A DNA stretch of 64,000 bases from Rhodoferax ferrireducens T118 (GTDB taxonomy: Bacteria; Pseudomonadota; Gammaproteobacteria; Burkholderiales; Burkholderiaceae_C): NCBI RefSeq assembly GCF_000013605.1, contig NC_007908.1:4278001-4342000 (forward strand). The letters are read 5' to 3'. Every line of letters begins with the position of its first letter. Position 1 is the stretch's first letter. The notes under the pieces are model-generated. The model saw nothing but the letters and a program-made list of their open reading frames with translations. It searched no databases and had not been told where the DNA came from. A program made the position numbers and the translations under genes. Below, piece after piece: positions 1-7,612 of the stretch.

Positions 1-226
1 GCGGTGACAGCTCCAGAAACGGCGTGCCGGGGTCCAGCAGCATTTGCACCCGGTCCCGCGGCAGCAGCTTGCCGCGCCCGGTGTGCCGGGCGCGAGCCAC
101 TTCGCCGCCGCCCAAAGCGGCGCGGGCGGTCTGCGTGTTGAGGTCATCCACCAGCGCGCGCATGGCTTTGGCGTTGGCCTGGAAATCCGCGGAGCGGGCA
201 TTGAGTTTGGTGTCGAGGGTGGGCAT
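1..226 (-). CDS. mccB: Methylcrotonoyl-CoA carboxylase carboxyltransferase (beta) subunit, N-terminal part
   Basis: Only the first 75 codons lie in the window; the gene runs off the left edge. The peptide begins [20 protein letters not shown] and continues into a [21 protein letters not shown] stretch that is typical of the N-terminus of acyl-CoA carboxyltransferase beta subunits, especially the 3-methylcrotonoyl-CoA enzyme. The enzyme works with a biotin carboxylase subunit, not seen here, to carboxylate 3-methylcrotonoyl-CoA in leucine degradation. The gene starts 10 bases after the stop of the upstream acyl-CoA synthetase gene, so the two are probably one operon. The isovaleryl-CoA dehydrogenase further right makes its substrate, which supports the methylcrotonoyl rather than the propionyl-CoA assignment. 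Confidence 0.85.
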   Translation of the reverse strand, partial: MPTLDTKLNARSADFQANAKAMRALVDDLNTQTARAALGGGEVARARHTGRGKLLPRDRVQMLLDPGTPFLELSP

Positions 227-236
227 AGAACTTCTT

Positions 237-1973
237 TCAGGCCGTTTTGTCTTCTTGCAGTCCAAGCTGCTGCTTCATGTCATCCCGAATTTTGAACTTC
301 TGGATCTTGCCGGTCACGGTCATCGGGAACCCGCTCACAAAGCGAATGTAGCGGGGCACCTTGTAGTGCGCAATCTGGCCCTTGCAGAAGGCTTTGACTT
401 CAATCTCGCTCAGGGTCTGGCCCGGCTTGGCGATGATCCAGGCGCACAGCTCCTCACCATATTTGGGGTCCGGGATGCCCACCACCTGCACGTCCTGAAT
501 CTGGGGGTGGCGATAGAGAAACTCTTCAATCTCGCGCGGGTAGATATTTTCACCGCCGCGGATCACCATGTCCTTGATGCGCCCGACGATGTTGACATAG
601 CCCTCAATGTCCATGGTCGCCAGGTCGCCGGTGTGCATCCAGCCCTGCTCGTCAATCGCCTCGGCGGTGCGGACCGGGTCTTCCCAGTAGCCGTGCATGA
701 CCGAGTAACCGCGCGTGCACAGCTCGCCTGACACGCCCGGCGCCACTGTTTCTCCACTGACCGGATCAATCACCTTGACCTGCAAATGGGGCTGCACCAG
801 GCCGACGGTGGCCACCCGTTTTTCCAGCGGCGTCGTGGTGCTGCTCTGGCAACTGACCGGGCTGGTTTCGGTCATGCCGTAGGCAATGGTGACTTCCAGC
901 ATGTGCATGTCGCGCATCACCCGCTTCATGACCTCGATCGGACACGGCGAGCCGGCCATGATGCCGGTGCGCAGGCTGGTCAGGTCGAACTCGGCAAAGC
1001 GCGGGTGGTCCAGCTCGGCGATGAACATGGTGGGCACGCCGTGCAGGCCGGTGCATTTTTCGTCCTGCACGGTTTGCAGCACGGCCAGCGCATCGAAACC
1101 ATCACTCGGATAAACAATGGTCGCGCCGTGCGTGAGGCAGGCCAGGTTGCCCAGCACCATGCCAAAGCAGTGGTAAAGCGGAACCGGAATACACAGGCGA
1201 TCCTTGGAGGTGAGCTTCATGGCTTCACCGATGAAGAAGCCGTTGTTCAGAATATTGCGGTGCGTCAGTGTGGCGCCCTTGGGGAAGCCGGTGGTGCCGC
1301 TGGTGAATTGGATGTTGATCGGGTCGCTGGCGCGCAGCGTGCTGGCAATGGTTTCCAGCCGCGGGTCGGCCGCGTCCCCCGAAGCCAGCAACGTCGAGAA
1401 GCGCAGCAAACCCGGCGCTTCGTCGGCCTGGCCCGGCTCATCGAGCCACACCACCGTGCGCAAATGCGGCAGGCGGGCCGCCTGCAAGGCGCCCGGCTGC
1501 GCCGTGTCCAACTCAGGTGCCAATTCACGCAGCATGCCCAGGTAGTCACTGGTCTTGAAGCGGGCCATGGTCACCAACACCTTGCACGCCACCTTGTTCA
1601 GGGCATAGCCCAGCTCGGCCACGCGGTAGGCCGGGTTGATGTTGACCAGAATCAAACCCACCTTGGCGGTGGCCAGTTGCATCAGCAGCCACTGCGCGTT
1701 GTTATGCGACCAGATCCCGACGCGCTCGCCCGGCTTCAAGCCCAGGCCCAGCAAGGCACTGGCCAGTTGATTACTCGCTGTTTGCAGCGCGCGGTAGCTG
1801 TAGCGCTGGTGCTGGTGCGCGCTGACCAGCGCTTCGTGCTCGGGCTGGCGCGCCACGATGGCGTCAAAGAAGTCGCCCAGCGTTTGCTCGATCAAGGGCA
1901 CATCGGTCGCGCCGCTGGACAGGCTGCAGGTCAAGGCGGGCGCACGCAAAGTGTCCGCAGGTTTTGGTGTCAT
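237..1973 (-). CDS. AMP-binding acyl-CoA synthetase
   Basis: This 578-residue protein is an adenylate-forming acyl-CoA ligase, which activates a carboxylic acid with ATP and joins it to CoA. The phosphate-binding motif [11 protein letters not shown] lies at about residues 223-233, YGMTETSP at about 360, the GWMHTGD hinge-region motif and the [11 protein letters not shown] segment near 440-480, and a C-terminal GKIQKFKIR lysine segment. The open frame extends much further upstream, but the start MTPKPADTL at 1973 gives the normal family length and avoids overlap with the divergent regulator. The tight link to mccB suggests a short or branched acyl substrate such as isovalerate, but the substrate cannot be read from sequence. 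Confidence 0.9.
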   Translation of the reverse strand: MTPKPADTLRAPALTCSLSSGATDVPLIEQTLGDFFDAIVARQPEHEALVSAHQHQRYSYRALQTASNQLASALLGLGLKPGERVGIWSHNNAQWLLMQLATAKVGLILVNINPAYRVAELGYALNKVACKVLVTMARFKTSDYLGMLRELAPELDTAQPGALQAARLPHLRTVVWLDEPGQADEAPGLLRFSTLLASGDAADPRLETIASTLRASDPINIQFTSGTTGFPKGATLTHRNILNNGFFIGEAMKLTSKDRLCIPVPLYHCFGMVLGNLACLTHGATIVYPSDGFDALAVLQTVQDEKCTGLHGVPTMFIAELDHPRFAEFDLTSLRTGIMAGSPCPIEVMKRVMRDMHMLEVTIAYGMTETSPVSCQSSTTTPLEKRVATVGLVQPHLQVKVIDPVSGETVAPGVSGELCTRGYSVMHGYWEDPVRTAEAIDEQGWMHTGDLATMDIEGYVNIVGRIKDMVIRGGENIYPREIEEFLYRHPQIQDVQVVGIPDPKYGEELCAWIIAKPGQTLSEIEVKAFCKGQIAHYKVPRYIRFVSGFPMTVTGKIQKFKIRDDMKQQLGLQEDKTA

Positions 1974-2096
1974 GGTAATTCCCCCAAGTGGGCACAAGCC
2001 CGGATAGCCATCGCAGTGACAAGCATAGCGGTCCGAAGCCATCCATGTGTGCCACCCAGGTTGCAAATCGTGCCATAACATCACATACTCCAGCCC

Positions 2097-3158
2097 ATGC
2101 CGTCCCGCCCGCTCCATCCCGCACTCGCCGGCGTCAGCCTGACCGCCGGTCCGGCCCTGACTCCCATTGCATTTGTCAAGGCCATTGTGCAGGCTTACGC
2201 GGACCAGCACAAAGACCCAGCCAAGGCGCTGGCGCTGGCACATATTGCGCCAGCCGACCTGGCGGACCCGGCGGCCCGCATCAGCGCGGCCCAAATGGAG
2301 CGCATCTCGGGTGCCGCCATGCAGGAGCTCGACGACGAGGCCCTGGGCTGGTTCAGCCGCCGCCTGCCGTGGGGCAGCTACGGCATGCTGGCACGCGCCA
2401 GCATCAGCGCCCCCAGCCTGGGCCTGGCCTTGCAGCGCTGGTGCCGCCACCACGGGCTGATTGCCGATGACATCACCCTGCAATTGACGGTGGCGGGCGA
2501 CACCGCCACTTTGTGCATCACCGAGCACCGGTCCTTGGGCGACTTGCGCGAGTTCTGCCTGGTCTCGGTGTTGCGCAACATCCATGGTCTGGCCTGCTGG
2601 CTGATCGACTCGCGCATCCCCTTGCAGGGCGCGCAGTTTCCGTTTGCCGCACCCCGGCACCAGGACGTCTATGGGGTGTTGTTCTCCGGCCCGAGCGTCT
2701 TCAACACGGCGCCCGCGGCGATCCGCTTCGATGCGCGCTACCTGGCCCTGCCGCTGCGTCGCGACGAGGCGGCCCTGCAGCAGATGCTGCAGCGTGCGCT
2801 GCCCTTGACGGTGCTGCAATACCGGCGCGACCGCCTGCTGGTGCAACGCGTGCGCCAGGCCCTGCTGACGCAGCCGGACCAAAGCCACAACGCGGACGAT
2901 TTGGCCGCGCTGCTCAAGCTCTCGCCGCGCACCCTGCACCGCCAGCTCAAGGACGAAGGGGCCTCGCTGCAAGCCCTCAAAGACGAGGTGCGTCAAAGCC
3001 GCGCGCTGGCGCTGTTGCTGCGCACCTCGCGCCCGATCAAGCAAGTGGCGCAAGGCGCCGGGTTTCAGAACGAGAAAAGTTTCATCCGGGCTTTTCGCGG
3101 CTGGACTGGCATGTCGCCAGCGGCGTTTCGGCGTTCAGGGCCGCCGGCACGGACTTAA
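2097..3158 (+). CDS. AraC-family transcriptional regulator
   Basis: The 353-residue protein has an N-terminal ligand-binding region of the Arabinose_bd type (roughly residues 20-210) and a C-terminal AraC-type double helix-turn-helix (roughly 250-345). The latter includes [20 protein letters not shown] and the closing motif [24 protein letters not shown]. It is divergent from the acyl-CoA synthetase-mccB genes with 123 bases between the starts, so it is a plausible activator of that operon. AraC proteins of this subtype often sit beside acyl-CoA metabolism genes; the effector is unknown. No strong ribosome binding site precedes the ATG. Confidence 0.85.
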   Translation: MPSRPLHPALAGVSLTAGPALTPIAFVKAIVQAYADQHKDPAKALALAHIAPADLADPAARISAAQMERISGAAMQELDDEALGWFSRRLPWGSYGMLARASISAPSLGLALQRWCRHHGLIADDITLQLTVAGDTATLCITEHRSLGDLREFCLVSVLRNIHGLACWLIDSRIPLQGAQFPFAAPRHQDVYGVLFSGPSVFNTAPAAIRFDARYLALPLRRDEAALQQMLQRALPLTVLQYRRDRLLVQRVRQALLTQPDQSHNADDLAALLKLSPRTLHRQLKDEGASLQALKDEVRQSRALALLLRTSRPIKQVAQGAGFQNEKSFIRAFRGWTGMSPAAFRRSGPPART

Positions 3159-3321
3159 GCGCCGCCCGGTGCGGATTCTTCGCTATTAATTTTGTGGATA
3201 ACTTGAGAGGCCGAGCCTGGGGCCCGGCGCGCGAAGCCAGCACGGGCGCGCCCGGCAAGACCCGGTCCGGCAGGCCGGCCGCGAAAACGGGCGCAGGGCC
3301 GGGACCGCAAGTGTTATTTGC

Positions 3322-3338
3322 TCCACAAATTTTGTGGA
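3322..3338. repeat. Palindrome overlapping a DnaA-box-like site
   Basis: TCCACAAATTTTGTGGA is a perfect inverted repeat with 8-base arms around one central base. Its right arm runs directly into the DnaA-box sequence TGTGGATAA. It may be a protein binding site; no function is established from sequence. Confidence 0.55.
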
Positions 3339-3710
3339 TAACTTTGTGTAGCAGTTCAGGGACAACCCGGCAAACCCTTACTGGGCGCGGGCTGCAACAC
3401 GGTGCCCAATAAACAGGCGGCTGGTATAAGTCCCAATTTTCGGGTCCAGAAGGTGCAGGCGCCTAGCAGAAAAATACGCAATTTGACAAGCAAAAGAACT
3501 TGAAAAAAATAAATATTTCTTAAAAGACGCCGCCCCGACAGTGCCAAAGAAGCGGCCAAAACCGCTCGCCATTGATGCACAACTTCTGTGGACAACTTTG
3601 TGGACGAAGCGGCTGAAAAGGCGCCAAAGCCACAGCCGGTGCGGGCTGCGTCACAACGCCCAAATAACAGGCAGCCCCGGTATCCGGACAAGGCACCCAG
3701 CTGATTATGC

Positions 3711-3774
3711 TATGTAGTTAATAGCTACTAGCGCTTATTACACGGGGGCTAGAGGTCAATTTGTTATAGATAGC
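3711..3774 (+). repeat. GGGGGCTA dispersed repeat, copy 1
   Basis: This is an intergenic copy of the dispersed element, with ATAGCTACTAGCGCTTATTA followed by ACGGGGGCTAGAGG and an AT-rich end (TTGTTATA). It lies just downstream of the rhodanese gene stop on the minus strand. It is among the least degenerate copies in the window and serves as a reference for the others. Confidence 0.75.
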
Positions 3775-3779
3775 GAGGC

Positions 3780-4202
3780 TCAGGCCTTGGCCAATCGGCG
3801 AGCTTTGTGCTGTTCCAGCGTTTCCGTCGGCGCGCCCTGCTTCACCCACTCGGCCCAACCGCCATCCATATGGGCCACGTTGCTCATGCCCATGTCCTGC
3901 AGCGTCTTGGCCGCCAGGGCACTGCGCCAGCCGGCGCCGCAAAACAGGATGAACTCTTTGGTCTCATCGGCAAACACAGGCTTGTGATAGGGCGAAGCCG
4001 GATCGACCCAGAACTCCAGCATGCCACGCGGCGCATGAAAAGCCCCCGGCACCGTGCCCTCGGCCAACTCTCGGACGTCGCGGATGTCGACCATTTGCGT
4101 GTTGGCGTCAGTCAGCCGCGCCTTTACCTGCGCCACGCTGTAGGTGGTGACCTGGGCCATGGCCTCATCGACGAGGGCCCGAAATCCTTTGGTAATTGCC
4201 AT
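3780..4202 (-). CDS. Rhodanese-like domain protein
   Basis: A 140-residue single-domain rhodanese, a sulfur-carrier or sulfurtransferase fold. The loop FCGAGWRSALAAKTL supplies the expected active-site cysteine, and the segments VDIRDVRELAEGTVPGAFHAPRG and AHMDGGWAEW are family-typical. The start MAITKGF at 4202 is preceded by AAGGAGCGCACC, a good ribosome binding site, and is preferred over the longer frame. The long spacing between the DxRDxxE motif and the catalytic loop matches small cytosolic rhodaneses. The gene appears monocistronic. The physiological sulfur donor and acceptor are unknown. Confidence 0.9.
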   Translation of the reverse strand: MAITKGFRALVDEAMAQVTTYSVAQVKARLTDANTQMVDIRDVRELAEGTVPGAFHAPRGMLEFWVDPASPYHKPVFADETKEFILFCGAGWRSALAAKTLQDMGMSNVAHMDGGWAEWVKQGAPTETLEQHKARRLAKA

Positions 4203-4518
4203 GGTGCGCTCCTTGTTGTTCACCCGGACATTCAAGGTGCCCGCTGCCTCTTGGGGTCCGCTCGTAAATGAGTTGTGCAAACGTGGGGTTTGAGTGCGCG
4301 ATCACGGTTGACACCAACCGTGTGGCGAGTTTACACAGGGCGCGTTCAGGCGCCAGGCCGAAGCGATGGATAGAGGCCACCGCGCGGATGCGCAGGGTGG
4401 CAGTGTCATGTACAGAGCGGTGGCGCCGTGGGTGACCTGATCGCCCGGCACCTGAAAGACTCGCCGCCGCGGCTGGGGCCACTAAGGGCGGCGCGCAGGC
4501 GGCAGTCTCAGGGAGGAT
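4203..4518. other. 316-base gene-free region upstream of the rhodanese
   Basis: No gene is supported. The only clear structure is an inverted repeat, CACGGTTG at 4303-4310 and CAACCGTG at 4315-4322 with a four-base loop, about 100 bases upstream of the rhodanese start. It could be an operator or a short hairpin. The 3' end of the neighbouring PEP-CTERM gene enters from the right. Confidence 0.5.
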
Positions 4519-5880
4519 TCAGGCCGACTTTTGGCGCCGCAAGCCTGCAAGTGCGGCGAGACCCAGCCCTAAAAGCGCAAGACTACCGGGTTCCGGTACG
4601 CCATTGGGAACTGGTGGCGGTTCAGAAGCGCCCGGGGAGAATACCGCACCGCCGTAGGTGAAGTAAGTGTCATAAGCGTCGTAACCACTCAACAACAACT
4701 GGAACGGGTTGCCGGCTGTGATCGAGAACGGGCCACTCTTGCTTGATACATCAACGTTCGCAAAACTGAAGCCCCCGCCAAGTGCGGTAAATGGATCGGC
4801 AATGGCGGCCCCATCAAGCCTCAGAGAGGCGACATCCGAAGTGGCCAGAATCAGGCTGATGTAGTCGGTCGGAAAATCCGCGGTGCCGGAGGGTGTCGCG
4901 AATACATAACTCTTGAGCCACTGATCTGCCCCAGGCACGATCGTCATCGCCGGATCGGTGTTGGCATTCGCCTCGGTTTGTCCGATCAGGTACTGGGCGA
5001 CCAGAATCGGCTTGTCGGCCGTGATCGTTTTGCCGACAGGAACCCGAATTTCGGAGAACTGGCCGGCGTTGAGGGTGGCCAACACCACGCCGTCCACCTT
5101 GACCTGCGTGGCATCCGCCGACGCAACAATGCGCACGACGTCACCGTTGACCCCGGTTCTCGGCGTCGGTGCGACGTAATATGTTTTGGACAGTTGGGCG
5201 ATGCTGGGCATTTGCTCAACAATGTGATCGCAGTAGGTATTGCCAACCGGAATATTGGCGCACGCATTACCCGAGAACACCGCGATCGGCTTGTCCGCTG
5301 TGACAGTTGAACCCGTCAAGGCGCTGCCACTGGAAATCATGTAGGTCTGACCCGCGTTGAGCACTTTCGTGACGGAACCACCACCGGCGGCATTGATGGT
5401 CACGGTGGTATTGTTTTGCGTTGCCTGAGCAGATACTTGTTCACTGCCAGCGCCGCTGTAAGCCGCCACCACATAACTGGTGCCGAGCTTGCTGCCGTCG
5501 ATCAAGTAAGTCATGTCGGTCGTTTGAGGCGCCCGATTCAGGAAGTAGCCACTGACGTTGCTGCTGGACTGGATCTTGAAACCATTGTTCTGGATCGTAT
5601 CGCTGGCGAGTTCATAGGACTGCGGCACGGTGAGTACTGAAAATCCCTGGGCGCCCAAGTTAAACGCAGTATTGACAACGCCGTCCGTGCTGGTGAGCGT
5701 GCCGGTGGCATTGGCCGCACCAAAAATGAAGGCTTCACGAACGCCAGCACTGGAGAGGTTCGGATTCATTTGAAAATACAACTCATTGGCATGAGCCGAC
5801 GACATAAGGGCGCCACCACAAACGGCGCCCAGGATGGCAGCGAGACGACTGAGTCTGGCTGACGCTGGTGTCTTCATCAT
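4519..5880 (-). CDS. IgGFc-binding-domain protein with PEP-CTERM sorting signal
   Basis: A 453-residue exported protein. It begins with a signal peptide (ALMSSAHA cleavage region at about residues 24-31). The body resembles the IgGFc-binding N-terminal domain family, with repeated segments such as ITADKPILVAQYLIGQ and TVTADKPIAVFSGNACAN. The C-terminus has the full exosortase sorting tail: VPEPGSLALLGLGLAALAG followed by LRRQKSA. Exosortase substrates are anchored transiently and released to the surface or extracellular matrix; no exosortase gene is in the window. AAGGAG sits six bases before the first of two ATGs. A sigma-54-type promoter and an upstream site precede it. The biological ligand is unknown. 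Confidence 0.88.
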   Translation of the reverse strand: MMKTPASARLSRLAAILGAVCGGALMSSAHANELYFQMNPNLSSAGVREAFIFGAANATGTLTSTDGVVNTAFNLGAQGFSVLTVPQSYELASDTIQNNGFKIQSSSNVSGYFLNRAPQTTDMTYLIDGSKLGTSYVVAAYSGAGSEQVSAQATQNNTTVTINAAGGGSVTKVLNAGQTYMISSGSALTGSTVTADKPIAVFSGNACANIPVGNTYCDHIVEQMPSIAQLSKTYYVAPTPRTGVNGDVVRIVASADATQVKVDGVVLATLNAGQFSEIRVPVGKTITADKPILVAQYLIGQTEANANTDPAMTIVPGADQWLKSYVFATPSGTADFPTDYISLILATSDVASLRLDGAAIADPFTALGGGFSFANVDVSSKSGPFSITAGNPFQLLLSGYDAYDTYFTYGGAVFSPGASEPPPVPNGVPEPGSLALLGLGLAALAGLRRQKSA

Positions 5881-5945
5881 TCAAATCTCCTTTTGCGTTT
5901 ATTGAGTCATTCGAGCCCCTGAATTCCCAGGCGCCGTCGAACCCA

Positions 5946-5961
5946 CGCAAAAATCGAGCCG
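5946..5961 (-). promoter_or_regulatory. Candidate sigma-54 (-24/-12) promoter of the IgGFc/PEP-CTERM gene
   Basis: Read on the minus strand the sequence is CGGCTCGATTTTTGCG. It fits TGGCACGnnnnTTGCW with the invariant GG and GC separated by ten bases. Start of transcription would fall near 5935, giving a leader of about 55 bases before the ATG. A matching site is found upstream of the second PEP-CTERM gene, which strengthens the call. Confidence 0.6.
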
Positions 5962-6022
5962 CACTTCTAAGTGATTGATTTAAAAAGATATTGTGACGGC
6001 ATCGAATTTAATTGAAAAGAAA

Positions 6023-6039
6023 TGTAAAAGAACTCGACA
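6023..6039 (-). promoter_or_regulatory. Candidate enhancer-binding-protein site upstream of the PEP-CTERM gene
   Basis: The minus-strand sequence GTCGAGTTCTTTTACA matches the pattern GTCG-N5-TTTTACA, also found upstream of the other PEP-CTERM gene. It lies about 62 bases upstream of the sigma-54-type promoter, a normal distance for an NtrC-type activator. PrsR, the response regulator linked to PEP-CTERM systems, is the likely family, by inference. Confidence 0.5.
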
Positions 6040-6080
6040 GGAGTTGGCACGCCTTCGGCATCGCTGACTGGGACAATCCG

Positions 6081-6385
6081 TTGAGGACAGGGCTGGCGCG
6101 CGCAGCCATGCTGCGGGCTGTCCCGCAAAAACGCCCCTGAAATATTGAGGACAGAGCTTGTTGACTTCGCGTAACGGCGGGCTGTCCCGCAAAAACACCC
6201 TTGAAATGTTGAGGACAGAGCTTGTTCGCTTCGCGTAACGGCGGTCTGTCCCGCAAAAACACCCTTGAAATGTTGGGGACAGAGCTTGTTCGCTTCGCGT
6301 AACGGCGGTCTGTCCCGCAAAAACACCCTTGAAATGTTGGGGACAGAGCTTGTTCGCTTCGCGTAACGGCGGTCTGTCCCGCAAA
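6081..6385. repeat. 64-base tandem repeat array (about 4.8 units), REP-like
   Basis: Units begin at 6081, 6145, 6209, 6273 and 6337, exactly 64 bases apart; the last is truncated. Each has TTGAGGACAGAGCTTG, then CGCTTCGCGTAACGGCGG, then TCTGTCCCGCAA. GGACAGA and TCTGTCC form an inverted repeat around the TTCGCTTCGCG core, so each unit can fold as a hairpin. The first unit is the most divergent (GGCTGGCGCGCGCAGCC in the core). Similar sequence lies at 31945-32049 and 59632-59705. The GGACAGA ends resemble REP elements mobilised by RAYT-type Y1 transposases; none is in this window. Confidence 0.85.
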
Positions 6386-6388
6386 GTC

Positions 6389-7519
6389 TCAGGAAAGTGC
6401 TCTTTGAATGATGATCTTCTGCACGTCCGACGTGCCTTCATAAATCTGGCACACGCGCACGTCGCGGTAGATGCGCTCGACGGGAAAGTCGCTGACATAG
6501 CCGTAGCCGCCCAGGGTCTGGATGGCGGCGCTGCAGACCTGCTCGGCCATTTCGCTGGCAAACAGCTTGGCCATGGCGGCTTCTTTCAGGCACGGGCGGC
6601 CGGCGTCGCGCAAGGCGGCTGCATGCCAGATGAGCTGGCGCGCCGCCTCGATCTGCGTGGCGCACTCGGCCAGGCGGAAACCGACCGCCTGGTGGTTGAA
6701 GATGGCGGTACCAAAGCTTTGCCGCTCTTTGGCGTAGGCCAGCGCCACCTCAAACGCGCTGCGCGCCATGCCCACGCTCTGCGCGGCAATGCCGATGCGC
6801 CCACCCTCCAGGGCGCCCAAGGCAATCTTGTAGCCCTCGCCCTCCAGTCCAATCAGGTTCTCTGCAGGAATGCGGCAGTTGTCAAAGTTGATCTGTGCCG
6901 TGTCGCTGCTGTGCTGGCCGAGCTTGTCTTCCAGCCGGGCCACCACGTAGCCGGGTGCGTTGGTCGGCACGATGAAGGCACTCATGCCCTTCTTGCCCGC
7001 GCCCTTGTCGGTGACGGCAATGACGATGGCCACGTCGCCGTTCTGGCCGCTGGTGATGAACTGCTTGACGCCGTTGATGACATAAGCATCACCTTCGCGC
7101 GTGGCCGTGGTGCGCAGGCCGGACGCGTCCGAGCCCACATGCGGTTCGGTCAGGCAAAACGCACCCAGCAACTGGCCTTGCGCGAGCGGCGTCAGCCATT
7201 GCCTCTTCTGCGCGGTATTGCCGTAGCGCATCAGGATGGCGTTGACCGGACAGTTGGTGACGCTGATCGCGGTGCTGGTGCCACCGTCACCGGCGGCGAT
7301 TTCCTCCAGCACCAGCGCCACCGTCAGGTAGTCCATGTTGGCGCCGCCCAGTTCTTCCGGCACGCAAATGCCGTAGGCGCCCAGCGCGGCCAGCCCCTGG
7401 TGCGCCTCCTTGGGAAAAGTGTGCTCCTTGTCCCACTGGGCGGCGTTGGGCCAGAGTTCGGCTTGGGCAAAGGCGCGCACCGCGTCGCGGATCATTTCCT
7501 GGTCTTGGGTTAGCAACAT
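6389..7519 (-). CDS. Acyl-CoA dehydrogenase
   Basis: A 376-residue flavin acyl-CoA dehydrogenase, which introduces the alpha-beta double bond and passes electrons to ETF. It shows the N-terminal helical domain, FCLTEPHVGSDASGLRTTA (FAD-contacting middle domain, about residues 125-145), and QTLGGYGYVSDFPVERIYRDVRVCQIYEGTSDVQ near the C-terminus. The IYEGTSD glutamate is the usual catalytic base position in short/medium-chain members. It lies downstream of the thiolase gene with a hairpin terminator between them. The chain length cannot be told from sequence; a short-chain or 2-methyl-branched acyl-CoA is plausible from context. Confidence 0.9.
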   Translation of the reverse strand: MLLTQDQEMIRDAVRAFAQAELWPNAAQWDKEHTFPKEAHQGLAALGAYGICVPEELGGANMDYLTVALVLEEIAAGDGGTSTAISVTNCPVNAILMRYGNTAQKRQWLTPLAQGQLLGAFCLTEPHVGSDASGLRTTATREGDAYVINGVKQFITSGQNGDVAIVIAVTDKGAGKKGMSAFIVPTNAPGYVVARLEDKLGQHSSDTAQINFDNCRIPAENLIGLEGEGYKIALGALEGGRIGIAAQSVGMARSAFEVALAYAKERQSFGTAIFNHQAVGFRLAECATQIEAARQLIWHAAALRDAGRPCLKEAAMAKLFASEMAEQVCSAAIQTLGGYGYVSDFPVERIYRDVRVCQIYEGTSDVQKIIIQRALS

Positions 7520-7551
7520 GGGTCAGGCTCTCAATCGTTCGTCAAATTTGT

Positions 7552-7574
7552 AAAAAAAGGGGGCGCTAGCCCCC
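7552..7574 (-). terminator. Rho-independent terminator after the thiolase gene
   Basis: On the minus strand GGGGGC (7574-7569) pairs with GCCCCC (7564-7559) around a four-base loop and is followed by seven T residues (7558-7552). It lies 29 bases after the thiolase stop. The stem is built from the GGGGGCTAG end of a dispersed repeat copy, so the repeat itself supplies the terminator. Confidence 0.75.
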
Positions 7575-7612
7575 GTCCGTCTTGCGCAGACAGCTATTAA
7601 CTTTATAGCATT
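7559..7612 (-). repeat. GGGGGCTA dispersed repeat, copy 2
   Basis: Read on the minus strand it runs ATAAAGTTAATAGCTGTCTG, then GCGCAAGACGGACGGGGGCTAG. It matches the outline of the other copies and touches the last codons of the thiolase gene. Its right-hand end doubles as a terminator stem. Confidence 0.65.

Larger units (their letters stand above)
3159..3779. other. 621-base gene-free region with DnaA-box-like sites and an AT-rich tract
   Basis: No convincing gene is seen; the short minus-strand frames here lack any recognisable family features. The stretch holds two perfect DnaA-box sequences TGTGGATAA (3193-3201 and 3333-3341) and two near matches, TGTGGACAA (3587-3595) and TGTGGACGA (3599-3607). 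It also has a 17-base palindrome TCCACAAATTTTGTGGA (3322-3338) and a strongly AT-rich tract (about 3498-3528). Two degenerate copies of a roughly 95-base unit (about 3328-3424 and 3583-3680) share TGTGGAnAACTTTGTG and GCGGGCTGC followed by CAATAnACAGGC-like sequence. The right end carries a copy of the GGGGGCTA repeat. Confidence 0.6.
5881..6388. other. 508-base gene-free region: promoter of the PEP-CTERM gene plus tandem repeat array
   Basis: The left part (5881-6050) is AT-rich and carries the ribosome binding site, sigma-54-type promoter and upstream site of the minus-strand PEP-CTERM gene. The right part (6081-6385) is a 64-base tandem repeat array that abuts the 3' end of the acyl-CoA dehydrogenase gene. 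Minus-strand frames across the array only translate the repeat in shifting registers and are not treated as genes. Confidence 0.8.

Noticed and set aside
237..3053. A 938-residue protein including the region upstream of the acyl-CoA synthetase
   Set aside because: The upstream part is antisense to the AraC-family gene and not family-like; the synthetase starts normally at 1973.
3356..3691. Short minus-strand frames in the DnaA-box region
   Set aside because: They lack ribosome binding sites and recognisable domains and cross the repeated, box-containing sequence.
6081..6385. Possible CRISPR array
   Set aside because: The units are contiguous tandem repeats of 64 bases with no variable spacers, and no cas gene is nearby.
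5967..6561. Overlapping minus-strand reading frames across the repeat array
   Set aside because: They are translations of the tandem repeat in different registers (64 is not a multiple of three) and have no independent support as genes.
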